NCBI GenBank assembly: GCA_947561715.1
Contig: OX387204.1
Span: forward strand, 15,877,001-15,941,000
Length of the DNA: 64,000 nt
Direction: 5' to 3'
DNA from: Ascidia mentula
Lineage: Eukaryota > Chordata > Ascidiacea > Phlebobranchia > Ascidiidae
The notes under the pieces are model-generated. The model saw only the letters and a list, made by a program, of their open reading frames with translations. It was not told where the DNA came from and searched no databases. A program made the position numbers and the translations under genes. Positions 1 through 10,606 of this stretch are shown here, in pieces (the first letter of the stretch is position 1; every line of letters begins with the position of its first letter).

Positions 1-421
1 TATAACGTTATAACAACTAAACTTCACGACACCAAAATGCTTCTAAAAAGGTTTAGTCATCATGTGTAACGCGGAAGCAACTGCTCAAGAACTCATCACT
101 TCCCTTGACGTTGAATGACTCAGATATATTTTTTGACAATCAAAACGTTTGTTGAATCGTTTCTTGGTTTCCTAAAATGGCGGGTATTTCCTGCAACGTG
201 CATCTGACCAAAAAGAGGAACCAAAAATAAGCTTCACCAATATGTTTGACGAATGGAATTTTGTGAGTCACTCTTGTAAGCTTTCTAACGCATAAAATGC
301 GCCTAACCAAGAAACTAGCGATGATGAGAGCTTTATAATATTGAACCCAATGTATTTTTGTATTTGTATATCAGTTACTTATGCACAAATGGAAATTTAC
401 ACTGAATGCAACAAAGCACTA
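1..421. other. Intergenic, nothing recognised
   Basis: AT-rich sequence downstream of the first LITAF-like gene. I see no coding exon, RNA gene or repeat that I can support. Confidence 0.5.
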
Positions 422-934
422 TTACACGGAGGTTCCTTGAAAAGCGTTGCACGATGAGCAGTAGTGACTAGTGGTGTACATACTGTCCATAACAAATGGG
501 ATCCAAAAACAAAGAATTCCACCCAAAAAGCACAATACAGCTGCCATGATCCAAGCTTCACCTTTTAGACTTCTGGTGGTATAAGTCAAAGCATTCTGGT
601 GGCAATTAGTGCAGACGAGGCTTGCGGAAGCTTTTCCAAGTCTTGGTGCCTGTTGGACGATCTGTACCTGTTGGTTCTGCGCGTATCCAGGTTGAACGAC
701 GACGGGATAAGGGTGGGTGACTTGGGTGTTCACTTGGTTGTGGGTGACTTGGGTGTTCACTGGGTAGTGGGTGATTTGGGTGTTCACTGGGTTGTGGGTG
801 ACTTGGGTGTTCACTGGGTAGTGGGTGACTTGGGTGTTCACTGGGTGGTGGTTGACTTGGGTGTTCACTGCTGGGTAAGGCGGTGGAGGCGGTGACTGCA
901 TGACGTACTGAGTTTGATAAGGGGCGTTTGCCAT
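422..934 (-). CDS. LITAF-domain protein 1, with 9-residue N-terminal repeats
   Basis: A single-exon frame of 170 aa starting at an ATG (932-934). The C-terminal third is a LITAF (SIMPLE-like) domain: CTNC at residues 108-111, a hydrophobic stretch ending in FWIPFVMDSMY, then HYCSSC with cysteines at 159 and 162. In known LITAF proteins these cysteines bind one zinc, and the hydrophobic part dips into the cytosolic face of late-endosomal or lysosomal membrane. The N-terminus has PPPPPY (residues 15-20), a PPxY-type motif that in LITAF recruits NEDD4-family WW domains. Residues 23-76 are six units of a 9-residue repeat of the form VNTQVTHxP. This is the first of nine such genes here. The nearest relative is the gene at 2738-3103, which has only about one repeat unit. 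Family assignment is firm; the exact cellular role is inferred. Confidence 0.93.
   Translation of the reverse strand: MANAPYQTQYVMQSPPPPPYPAVNTQVNHHPVNTQVTHYPVNTQVTHNPVNTQITHYPVNTQVTHNQVNTQVTHPYPVVVQPGYAQNQQVQIVQQAPRLGKASASLVCTNCHQNALTYTTRSLKGEAWIMAAVLCFLGGILCFWIPFVMDSMYTTSHYCSSCNAFQGTSV
707..868 (-). repeat. 27-bp in-frame coding minisatellite (six units)
   Basis: Six head-to-tail 27-bp units inside the LITAF-like gene, each encoding nine residues (VNTQVTHYP and variants). Units differ by a few substitutions, mainly in the last codons (HHP, HYP, HNP, HYP, HNQ, HPY), and the alternation suggests duplication of unit pairs. The length keeps the frame. Confidence 0.95.
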
Positions 935-2737
935 GTCAAGTGTAGAAGTACAGAAGCTTTAAAATAGTGGTTGCCTGCAAAGAATTTTTATATGGTGGTC
1001 AGCACTTAACGTTGCTCTGTACGTAATTTTGAGTCCAATGGACTATGAGTTTATATCTATCGCCAACACCACACCATACTGCGATTCTGACCAAGGCAGT
1101 GCGAACAACATACACCTGAGCTGTAAGCATATATTTTTTATTAGGGCAATAAACAAACAAAAGACCTTCTGGGCTGGTTTTGCAAACAAATCAATTCTCA
1201 TACTGCTCAAAACGACATCATCATCGAAACCTTTTGATTTCGAACTGAATTTCTGCACGTCACTTCCAAGGCAGAAAAATTAACAAGCAAATGCGTCGGA
1301 CACGACGACGAGTGACAAGAAAAGAGTTTCGTGATCTGTGGCTGCACGCTTTTCCAAGAAATAAGCGTCCAGCTAACTGTCGCATAGCCAACACCTCTGT
1401 CATCCCCAGGCTTGGTTGATTATCCTAAACGCTGTTGACTTGTTTTGTCTGTAACATTTCAATCTTAAAGTATGTCGACCTAAAAAGCTAGTCGTTTCTG
1501 ATATATGTAAAAAAATTGGTTAACAATGTTCCTAAATTAAGCAAATTCTAAAAGAAATTGTTTGCCATTTTTCTGTTTTATCGATTTGGCAATGATTCAA
1601 TTTTAACCCTTGATATTTGTGGATAAAAAGGGGAAAATGAACCTAAACATAATTTTTCGCAAAATAGCAGTTAAGTATAAGCTTAAGGCCGTATCTCGTA
1701 ATTAAATCCTAAAAATTGAGTTTTGGAGGTAATTTGCCTTCGTGCACCTGGTGACAGTTTCTCTTGTTTGCCAAAAACAAGTTGCCGGGTCTGATGACTC
1801 ATAAAGGGGGACTGCCATTGCTTTAGCAGTAAAAAAATTGACTGCAGCTGCATCAAGACAGCACACGGCGAGGTTTTGCAAAGGCTAACTGCTAAACTGT
1901 CAATCGTAGGGGGGTACAACACAGCCCTGGGAGGAACCCAAAACAGTTACAAGACATTTAATTCTAGGTAGTTTTTCAACTACATTTTCAACAGCATGCA
2001 CCCTCTACCAATTTACTGCCTGACTAATAACCCTGGAAACCATGGAAAAACTGCCCCAAACACGCAGAAAATCGCCCTGGCAACAGCCTGTTCATCTGCG
2101 CTCATTCATCCAAAACACTGGCACCCATGCATGTTCCATTGCTTTGTTACATACAATTAAATCTGTTACGCAAGAGTTCGAGAAGGGCATTTCCCAACCA
2201 AAACATCCTTTGCCATAGAAATATAGAGATGCGGCCTTAATTCAAGTAGTTTTATTTTATTTTAATTCATTATATTTAGTTTTTTTCATTCTTTGATTTA
2301 GTTTACCGTATAGCTTTCTGTGTTTACAGAAATTTTCGAATTTACAGAAACTAAGGATGCCCATCCAGGCGAAATCGATTTTTCACGATTACTAATAAAT
2401 CAGCTGTTAGTTTCACACAATACTTAATACTAAAAAAGGAAATTGGTGTCGCTAATTAGAAAATAATGCCAACCAGAGGGCTAGATTCTGAAAAAACAAA
2501 GGGAACAGTCTTGTTTATACTACTTATCACAAGAACTTCTCTCATCCAGTCATTTTGACATGCAACCTATCATAAAACACACTCATTTAGGGTATTGATG
2601 TTGTTTATTCGACGAATTGGTAAACCAGCAGTCTCTGACAAAGCACAAACATAGTCTGATAGAACCACTAAATGTACTACTGAGATGAGCAATTTACATG
2701 CATAGCACAAGAGTTTAAACAAACTACGAAACAAACA
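935..2737. other. Intergenic between LITAF-like genes 1 and 2
   Basis: About 1.8 kb with no supported coding exon. Short open frames here lack any family signature. The part next to 935-1000 should hold the promoter and 5' UTR of the upstream minus-strand gene. Confidence 0.5.
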
Positions 2738-3103
2738 CTATCCCGAGGCACCCTGGAATGCATTGCATGATGGGCAGTAGTGACTAGTGGTGTACATGCT
2801 GTCCATAACAAATGGAATCCAACAACAAAGAATTCCACCCAAAAAGCACAGCACAGCTGCAAGGATCCAAGCTTCTCCTTTTAGGCTGCTGCTGGTTCTT
2901 GTGACCACGTTCTGATGGCAATTGGAGCAAATGAGACTGGCGGGACCTTTTCCAAGTCTTGGAGTCTGTTGGACGATCACCGTGTTCTGCGCGTATCCAG
3001 GTTGAACGACGACGGGTTGCGGTTGAGTGACTTGGGTGGTGACGGTGTATGGCGGTGGAGGCGGTTGCTGCACGGTGTACTGAGTATGTGTGACGGTGGC
3101 CAT
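2738..3103 (-). CDS. LITAF-domain protein 2
   Basis: A 121-aa single-exon frame from an ATG at 3101-3103. Zinc ligands are CSNC (residues 59-62) and HYCPSC (cysteines 110 and 113), with the hydrophobic segment and FWIPFVMDSMY between them. PPPPPY occurs at residues 14-19, followed by a single VTTQVTQPQ unit where paralogue 1 has six. The two proteins share the VVVQPGYAQN linker and most of the LITAF domain, so this is the recent sister of the gene at 422-934 and shows the shorter, probably ancestral, state of the repeat. Confidence 0.93.
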   Translation of the reverse strand: MATVTHTQYTVQQPPPPPYTVTTQVTQPQPVVVQPGYAQNTVIVQQTPRLGKGPASLICSNCHQNVVTRTSSSLKGEAWILAAVLCFLGGILCCWIPFVMDSMYTTSHYCPSCNAFQGASG

Positions 3104-3391
3104 ATCAAGTGCAGAAGTACAACAGCTTTAAACTAAAGTTTTCCTGCCAAACATTTTCAGAGGATGTTCATTATACAGCAGAACAAAATACCTTAGCCTA
3201 CACAATGTCGACAGACAATATTTAAACAAAATATTTAGGATAAAAAGGTGTTCTTTGAACATTTAGTATGCCCTGTTTATGCCACACGTTAAAACAAAAT
3301 TCTCATGCATTAGTAACTCCAATCAATAGTTACGTATTATGAAGCAACAAGCCTCAAATTTATGTCAGTAGATTTGTATTTAGAAAAATCG

Positions 3392-3421
3392 ATTTCGCTT
3401 ATGCGCTATTACCATCATCAG
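3392..3421 (-). other. Hammerhead-like core, degenerate
   Basis: On the minus strand CTGATGATGG is followed, after a short spacer, by GCGAAATCG. The CTGATGA and GAAA boxes match the hammerhead core, but I cannot draw a convincing stem II or a closing stem, so it is a possible relic only. The spacing resembles the sites at 14010 and 63421. Confidence 0.25.
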
Positions 3422-3867
3422 TCTCTGCAAACATTAAAAAGGACAAGCAATAATACACACACACAGCAACGCTACAATCGTAAGTTAATACGCACACAAT
3501 CAAACCCACGCTTGTCGTTGATAAATTAAACCGGTAAAATAATGCTTACTGTACCAGAATTGCCTACAAAAAGAAGTCACAACTCTGCTCGTGCAACCCA
3601 CCAAGGCCGCACGACCTCTCGCCATTCATGCGAATAGAAACCCGCTACAGATAAAACTAAATTGTCTCGCTGTTGCAAAACAGATAAGGTTTGACGCCAA
3701 CGAAGCACAGACGCGCTCATACATTATACAACAGCACAACTGCGTATGGTCGCGCGAGGCTGTATAATTGCCTACAAAACACAGTCGCTTCTGGTTGCTC
3801 CACAGAGTCGCATGTTTAAAATGTATTGAATACAGCATATCAACTTTCGTGGTGCTACGTCACATGA

Positions 3868-3938
3868 CAAATACCATACGGCTCACTGGCATGGTTAATG
3901 GTCACAGGGCAAATACCATACGGCTCACTAGCATGGTT
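3868..3938. repeat. Direct repeat, 29 bp, two copies with 42-bp period
   Basis: Copies at 3868-3896 and 3910-3938 share the string caaataccatacggctcact and the following gcatggtt, differing at one base. The function is unknown. Confidence 0.85.
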
Positions 3939-5862
3939 GTTTCTGTCACTGGAACTGGTTTTAAGCGATAGGCCCCTTCCAGGTTAATTCTTGATGTCCA
4001 ACTGAAGCTACATGACAAAGCTTTACAATGGTATTTTGTTTGAGCAAAACTCTTTTCCGTCCCAGTGTAAATAATATGTCTCTCTCAGCGAGAGGTTCCA
4101 ATACACTCACAACAAAAGGAATGTTCCGAATAATAGAAATAAAATATGTGCGTGTGTGTACTGCGCTTTCATAAAAATCACCTTTTTAACTTACTTGTTG
4201 TTTTCACGATTCCTACCTGCATGGTTGTACATGGGCGATTTAAAGGAGATCACGACTGTGCCTCTAATTCAAATTATTACTGAGCAGCCCTAACGACAAT
4301 TAAACTTGCCTAAATGGATCCACGAAACGATTGGAAAATTGCGTTGGTGTTTTCGTTTTAATAGGATTTCCTTTGCCCAGCACTTCCTTGAGTCAGTATA
4401 GTTTAACCGAATACGATTCCACGACTGGCGTGTCTGCTGATTCTAAGTTAACACATCGTCTTTATTTTTGCACCTGACTATATACCCTCTGTTGCTTTAT
4501 CGGCTCCTAAGCCATCTTACTGCTCTTAATGTTTGTTCATTCACGTTTTATAGTATTTTACACAAAAATATAACAAATTAGATTACGGCATTCTTTTAAG
4601 TCTAAAGAAGACACTTGGTCAGAAACAAACCAACGAGTATTGACATCACTGGCGTTAACTAAAGTTTAACAAAAAAGTCGTACACAATCACTATATGCCT
4701 CTAAATGGTTACCCTTCGTATCAGCAGGCACGATTTGGCTGACTTAAAAACTGCCGCTTGCTTGCCTGAAGTAGACACCAGACCAGATCCAGACATCAGA
4801 GATCATTAGCGCGAAACCTTTTGTACGAAGTGAAGCGAAAACGCGGAAACGTACATATCTCCCAAGCTTTACGATCGTTCGACACAAAAGGCTTTGCGAC
4901 GAACACAGCATTGTCAAATGTGAGTTAACAACAGGCCTGATGTAACAATAGAATTAATTGCTTCACACCAGTGTGCACAGTAGTTGACTGTTGACAATAA
5001 CTGGTAACTACGCAAACGATTTTTGTCACGAGTGTAAAATTAATATAATGTAACATATTTTGAATGCGGCAGAAAAACTCTTGAACTTCCGTACAAACAA
5101 GCTTTCATGAGGGCTTTTAATCCTAGTAAAACTGGAATTCGTTCTGTGAAAATTAATTCCTGAACTGTGGCAACGAGCGTACTACTGGTACCATGAACAA
5201 AGGTGGAAATCTACGGTAACAAAAGCTGTACACGCCAGGTTGACAAACAATCGTTCTTTTCCTTTGTTGAACCTGCCTAGTGTGCTAAACCGCAGGCACG
5301 GTGGGGCCTTTTGTCAATTATGAATTCACAAAGCAACTTACGCATATGTACCAATTTGCAAACTTTGACTTGGCAAGATCCAGTCAATTTTATCGCTTCT
5401 AAAGCACTTTACATTTTATACAAAGCATATAGTTTTCAGTTTCAAGAAGACGTATGGAATAACGAATCGTGCAGGGGAGACAATGTATATACATGTCAAA
5501 AACGAATCGAAACATACATTCTAAATATATGTAAAATACTACTTCGTCTGCAATTAGATTGCAACAAAGCAGTTTCAATTCACTTCATTTGAATACACTG
5601 GACGAATACAAAGTCGGTATTCCGCGACGAAAAATGCACACGCGTATCGCCACGTGACACGGAAAATTCTCAATTACCACGATTTTTTCTAACCATGCCC
5701 TCGAATGTCTCGTTGTGAAAAACAATGTTTGTCTTTTGAGCCAAAGCTTTGTTATTTTATATCGTTAAGCTTACCATGACTCTTTATGCGATTTAGTAGG
5801 TGAAAACTTCACCCAATTATGAATCGGGATTCAAACAAGGAAAAGACTGTGGGAATATAATT

Positions 5863-6244
5863 TACTGCTATTTTTGCTGCCAGGCATACTTATTAATCAG
5901 AATTGTTCTTCTGGCACTCAAGTTTCTAGTGTTTATTTGAAACCGACGTTTCGTCTGCCATCGAGACTTCCTCAGGGTTATGTTAGCAATATTGCATCAA
6001 GCGCATAAACACAAAAATCGCAAGAAAAACGCAAGAAAACACAAGAAAAAGGGAACTGGATAACACTGGCACCGCTTGTATCAACACGTGACCAGGTGTG
6101 TAGCGGGGCGTAACACTTACAACAAGTTGTTGTAAACAGCTGGAAAATAGACGCATTGCTCCTTGTCATTAACACAATGGTTGTTCTTGTGAATGTGGAG
6201 CGTCTCCAGGAACAGACGTTTTGTGTGGTCTTCCTCCATCTCCA
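5863..6244 (-). mobile_element. Truncated 3' end of a Penelope-like (GIY-YIG type) retroelement
   Basis: The 382-bp insertion is absent from the equivalent place in unit 2 and is flanked by a 12-bp target-site duplication (GGGAATATAATT at 5851-5862 and 6245-6256). Read on the minus strand, its start encodes a short stretch with FLETLHIHKNNHCVN that resembles the extreme C-terminus of the endonuclease part of Penelope-like polyproteins. It is followed by an untranslated tail with CTGAGGA, a GTCT...AGAC stem, GAAACG and AATAAA. It is a 5'-truncated dead copy. The family call rests on one short peptide and is moderate. Confidence 0.6.
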
Positions 6245-6394
6245 GGGAATATAATTGTATCCCATAGTATGTAGGGATTTTGCGACAAATAATTTAACCC
6301 AACATAGAAATCATATCGTGTATTACTTCATTAAGTAATTCATTGCTGATGTTGTCTGGAATAATATCAATAGAAAATGGCACTTATATTTATA

Positions 6395-6468
6395 AATATC
6401 AACGAACGTACATTTATTCGCGTACATCCCGATGAAGGCTGCTGCAAAGCAAGCGAAACGTTGATATT
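6395..6468 (+). other. Hammerhead-like three-way fold (unit 1 copy)
   Basis: A perfect 10-bp pairing, AATATCAACG (6395-6404) with CGTTGATATT (6459-6468), encloses a CCGATGA box (6429-6435), a spacer and a GAAA box (6455-6458), plus a small GTAC/GTAC hairpin in the place of stem I. The layout is that of a hammerhead open at stem III. CCGATGA departs from CTGANGA, and the expected NUH cleavage triplet is not clear, so this is probably a non-functional relative. Confidence 0.4.
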
Positions 6469-7099
6469 AAAATTTGTTATTGTTAGAGGAGCTTCAGTGG
6501 ATATTGTTTATTACTTTAATTTGTGTGGCACTTAGTGTATAACCCGTGGAAGGGTTCGATAGGGCTTTTGATTGCGATTTCGTATTATTTGTTACATCGT
6601 TTCTATGACCATTTGACTGGCGCAAAAGTTCAGGAGTCGGTCAAAGGTTTTCTTTGTTTGAACTTTGGAAAATTTCCCAACGTGCTCACAACACGATAGT
6701 TGGCGACGTCTGCGGTGAATTCCGGATGAGACGGTGTCTGTTGCACTGCTGCGTTACGTTACGCTATTGGGGAGCAACCGAGTCCCAGGCACGAAGTTCT
6801 CAGGTGTAATGGAAACACGATTTAAACTTAACCGAGCTGATGTGAAACTAGCGATTTGGGAAATCCCCTCGTGTGTCAGTTTTGCGTTTCCTTATTTGGG
6901 CTCGAAATTTTGCAGGTATGGTATTTTTTGCAAGAGGCAAAATTCCCTCATATTCTCGTGATCCTCAACCTGCAGGTGATCCAGACCACCACCAAATTAC
7001 ATCATTATTTTGAGGCTGTCCTCGGACCGACCAAGTCAGCCAATTTTAGGATCAAAGCCATTGTTCATTGAACCGAACTGCCGTTTGCCTTTTTAATAT

Positions 7100-7300
7100 G
7101 TTTTGTTTTGGCCTGCACGGCCGGGTTGCCACTTAACGTCATATTCTGCTTACCGCAACCCATCACCTCCCAGTGCGACTGGCTGCGATCTCACGACAGA
7201 CGGTAATTCTTCGTGAGGAAATCACCTTGGGCGCCTTACTCGATAACCGTTGCGGTTTTATTGGTGTCGATGCCTTGTTATGTATCACGTCTAATGTTCA
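7100..7300 (+). repeat. Dispersed repeat, copy A
   Basis: A segment around GGCCTGCACGGCCGGGTTGC and CCCAGTGCGACTGGCTGCGA recurs in unit 2 (9245-9445), on the minus strand at about 27555-27690, and partly at 32035-32150. Copies A and minus-strand copy C align over more than 130 bp, including GGGCGCCT, ACTCGATAACC and GGTTTTAT blocks. It is a SINE- or MITE-sized family whose class I cannot tell; the ends are approximate. Confidence 0.75.
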
Positions 7301-8538
7301 TTTGCGCAGTAATTTGCTGAATAATAATAAAAAGGTCCCGTTTTTGACAATTTTTTAGTGGCAATTTGTCAATAAGTTGACAAAATAATACAGCGAGAAG
7401 GACATGTGATTGCAACGCTATGGATAATTTGCATTTAACCAAGGCAAACCTTTCTAGTGCTACACGCACCAGTGGGTATTAAAGCATTAAATAACCTTAT
7501 TTAGACCACATATCCTCGGTTCTTCACACCGGACATGACGTCAGCAGTTAACGATTTTTGTCAAGAGTGTAAGATTAATATAATGTAACATATTTTGAAT
7601 GCTGCAGAAAAACACTTGAACTTCCGCACAAACAAGCTTTCATGAGGGCTTTTAATCCTAGTAAAACTGGAATTCGTTCTGTTAAAATTAATTACTGTAC
7701 TGTGGCAACGAACGTACTATACTGGTACCATGAACAAAGGTGGAAATCTACGGTAATAAAAGCTGTACACGCCAGGTTAACAAACAATCGTTCTTTTCCT
7801 TTGTTGAGCATGTCTAGTGAGCTAAACCGCAGGCACGGTGGGGCCGTTTGCCAATTATGAATTCACAAAGCAACGTACGCATGTGTACCAATTTGCAAAC
7901 ATTGACTTGGCAAGATCCAGTCAATTTTATCGCTTCTAAAGCACTTTACATTTTATACAAAGCATATAGTTTTCAGTTTCAAGAAGACGTATGGAATAAC
8001 GAATCGTGCAGGGGAGACAATGTATATACATGTGAAAAACGAATCGAAACATCCATCCTAAATATATGTAAAATACTACTTCGCCTGCAATTAGAATGCA
8101 ACAAAGCAGTTTCAATTCACTTCATTTGCATACACTGGACGAATACAAAGTCGGTAGTCCGCGACGAAAAATGCTCACGCGTATCGCCACGTGACACGGA
8201 AAATTCTCAATTACCACGATTTTTTCTAACCATGCCCTCGAATGACTCGCTGTGAAAAACAATGTTTGTCTTTTGAGCCAAAGCTTTGTTGTTTTTATAT
8301 GGTTAAGCTTACCATGACTCTTTATGCGATTTAGTAGGTGAAAACTTCACCCAATTATGAATCGGGATTTAAACAAGGAAAAGACTTTGGGAATATAATT
8401 GTATCCCATAGTATGTAGGGATTTTGCGACAAATAATTTAACCCAACATAGAAATCATATCGTGTATTACTTCATTGAGTAATTCATTGCTGATGTTGTC
8501 TGGAATATTATCAATAGAAAATGGCACTTATATTTATA

Positions 8539-8612
8539 AATATCAACGAATGCACATTTATTCGCGTACATCCCGATGAAGGCTGCTGCAAAGCAAGCGA
8601 AACGTTGATATT
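8539..8612 (+). other. Hammerhead-like three-way fold (unit 2 copy)
   Basis: Counterpart of the fold at 6395-6468. The 10-bp closing stem AATATCAACG/CGTTGATATT and the CCGATGA and GAAA boxes are unchanged, while the left half of the small stem-I-like hairpin differs (ACGTAC to TGCAC). Confidence 0.4.
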
Positions 8613-9244
8613 AAAATTTGTTATTGTTGGAGGAGCTTCAGTGGATATTGTTTATTACTTTAATTTGTGTGGCACTTAGTGTATAACCCGTGGAAGGGTT
8701 CGATAGGGCTTTTGATTGCGATTTCGTATTATTTGTTACATCGTTTCTATGACCATTTGACTGGCGCAAAAGTTCAGGAGTCGGTCAAAGATTTTCTTTG
8801 TTTGAACTTTGGAAAATTTCCCAACGTGCCTACAACACGATAGTTGGCGACGTCTGCGGTGAATTCCACATGAGGCGGTGTCTGTTGCACTGCTGCGTTA
8901 CGTTACGCCATTGGGGAGCAACAGAGTCCCAGGCACGAAGTTCTCAGGTGTAATGGAAACACGATTTGAACTTAACCGAGCTGATGTGAAACTAGCGATT
9001 TGGGAAATCCCCTCGTGTGTCAGTTTCGCTTTTCTATATTTGAGCTCGAAATTTTGCAGGTATGGTATTTTTTGCAAGAGGCAAAATTCCCTTATATTTT
9101 CGTGATCCTCAACCTGCAGGTGATCCCGACCACCACCAAATTACACCATTATTTTAAAGCTGTCCTCGGACCGACCAAGTCAGCCAATTTTAGGATCAAA
9201 GCCATTGTTCATTGAACCGAACTGCTGTTTGCCTTTTTAATATG

Positions 9245-9445
9245 TTTTGTTTTGGCCTGCACGGCCGGGTTGCCATCTAACGTCATATTCTGCTTACCGC
9301 AACCCATCACCTCTCAGTGCGACTGGCTGCGATCTCACGACAGACGGTAATTCTTCGTGAGGAAATCACCTTGGGCGCCTTACTCGATAACCGTTGCGGT
9401 TTTATTGGTGTCGATGCCTTTTTATGTATCACGTCTAATGTTCAT
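9245..9445 (+). repeat. Dispersed repeat, copy B (inside unit 2)
   Basis: Same segment as copy A, carried along by the tandem duplication. It differs from copy A by scattered substitutions. Confidence 0.75.
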
Positions 9446-9650
9446 TTGCGCAGTAACTTGCTGAATAATAATAAAAAGGTCCCTTTTTTGACAATTTTTT
9501 AGTGGCAATTTGTCAATAAGTTGACAAAATAAAACAGCGAGAAGGACATGTGATTGCAACGCTATGGATAATTTGCATATATCCAAGGCAAACCTTTCTA
9601 GTGCTACACGCACCAGTGGGTATTAAAGCATTAAATAACCTTATTTGGAC

Positions 9651-10201
9651 ACCAGACTTTCCACAAGTTTGTCATAAATTTAAAACCGCATCCAAAAATA
9701 CACGTAGGCGGGATTTCCTCGGGAAAAGGTCATTAAACTCACGAAAATACTTTTCAACACGAGCAGTTTCGATTTTTATTGCGAACATGAAAAGAGAACA
9801 CAAAGTTTGAAAGAAAAAAATGCAAGCTACAGCTTTGTACAGCACAGGGACAATGGTTCAAGGGGTTTCATTTTTCGCTGTGGGCAAAATCCCATAATCA
9901 AAGTATTTAAAGCACCCTCGCCTAGGGCTCATATTTGTGAATTAGAGCTATCAAAAAAAAGCACAGTGACATCTGCGTTGTCGACTATATATAAAACACT
10001 TACTTCTCACCAACCCTTGTTTCGCGAAATCCACATGGTTGATCAACAAACAAGCAAAAATGCCACGACACAATAAAATAAAAATAGATGGCCGCTGATT
10101 AAATCAAAATAATTTCTTAATTTACGCAAAACCGGGAGTTTGCAACAAAGCGCGGTCGTCCACAATGTGATCATTCAACCGTGGAACGCCGAACACGTGA
10201 C
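9651..10201. other. Intergenic, downstream of LITAF-like gene 3
   Basis: About 550 bp between the tandem duplication and the stop codon of the minus-strand gene. Short open frames have no recognisable content. Confidence 0.5.
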
Positions 10202-10606
10202 TCAAGGAAATTTGCCCTGCGCAGATTTGCACGCGGGGCAGTAGTGCGTGGTGCTGTACATGGTGTCGATACAGAACGGCACCCAGAACAGCAAAACGCC
10301 CAAAAGGCAGAACACAAACACATAGATCCACGCCTCGCTCGTAAGCTTTCTTTCCGTGACAGTCATTCCGTATTGCTGACAGTAGGTGCAAATGATTTCG
10401 ACGGGTTTCGGGCCGATTATGGAATAAGCCGACTGCACGACAACTTGTGTATGCCCTTCCTTCTTTGAAGGCTGGCAACAAAAAGCTGCAGGGTCGTGCA
10501 AATGCATCTTGGTCCTGACTGGTGGTTGCTCGTCATGTTTTCCGTTTTCCAACCTTGTTTCAGGGCAATTCTTCTCTTCCAAAGAAAGTCGGCTTGTTCC
10601 TGGCAT
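10202..10606 (-). CDS. LITAF-domain protein 3
   Basis: Open frame of 134 aa from the ATG at 10604-10606. The frame stays open further upstream but with no other ATG and no domain there, so I chose this start. LITAF ligands are CTYC (residues 73-76) and HYCPAC (cysteines 123 and 126), with WVPFCIDTMYSTTH in between. The N-terminus (MPGTSRLSLEEKN...) is charged and has no Pro-rich tract or PPxY motif, unlike genes 1, 2, 5, 6 and 8, which predicts loss of NEDD4-type partners. It stands apart from the other genes in sequence and is flanked by the 2.1-kb repeat pair. Confidence 0.88.
   Translation of the reverse strand: MPGTSRLSLEEKNCPETRLENGKHDEQPPVRTKMHLHDPAAFCCQPSKKEGHTQVVVQSAYSIIGPKPVEIICTYCQQYGMTVTERKLTSEAWIYVFVFCLLGVLLFWVPFCIDTMYSTTHYCPACKSAQGKFP

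Larger units (their letters stand above)
3104..5014. other. Intergenic with short repeats
   Basis: About 1.9 kb without a supported gene. It contains a 29-bp direct repeat (3868-3938) and, on the minus strand at 3392-3421, a CTGATGA...GAAA core resembling a hammerhead remnant. Nothing else recognised. Confidence 0.5.
5015..7506. repeat. Tandem duplication, unit 1 (with later insertion)
   Basis: This segment is colinear with 7550-9650 at high identity from the AACGATTTTTGTCA start to the TTATTT(A/G)GGAC/GAC end. Unit 1 is longer only because of a 382-bp insertion at 5863-6244 plus its target-site duplication; without it the two units agree at about 2.1 kb. The segment contains a dispersed-repeat copy (about 7100-7290) and a hammerhead-like fold (6395-6468). 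I find no protein family in it. It may itself be a compound non-autonomous element or simply duplicated intergenic DNA. Confidence 0.9.
7550..9650. repeat. Tandem duplication, unit 2
   Basis: Second copy of the 2.1-kb unit, separated from unit 1 by 43 bp of unrelated sequence. It lacks the 382-bp retroelement insertion, so it preserves the empty target site (GGGAATATAATT once, near 8390). It carries a longer open frame (ATG at 7857 to 8255) than the equivalent stretch of unit 1, where the frame closes earlier, but the peptide matches no family I know. Confidence 0.9.

Noticed and set aside
599-895. Plus-strand open frame over LITAF gene 1
   Set aside because: It is the mirror of the minus-strand 27-bp repeat; the opposite strand encodes a recognisable domain and this one does not.
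5863-6244. LTR or SINE identity for the 382-bp insertion
   Set aside because: No terminal direct repeats, no tRNA-like head; a C-terminal endonuclease-like peptide followed by a tail fits a truncated Penelope-like element better.
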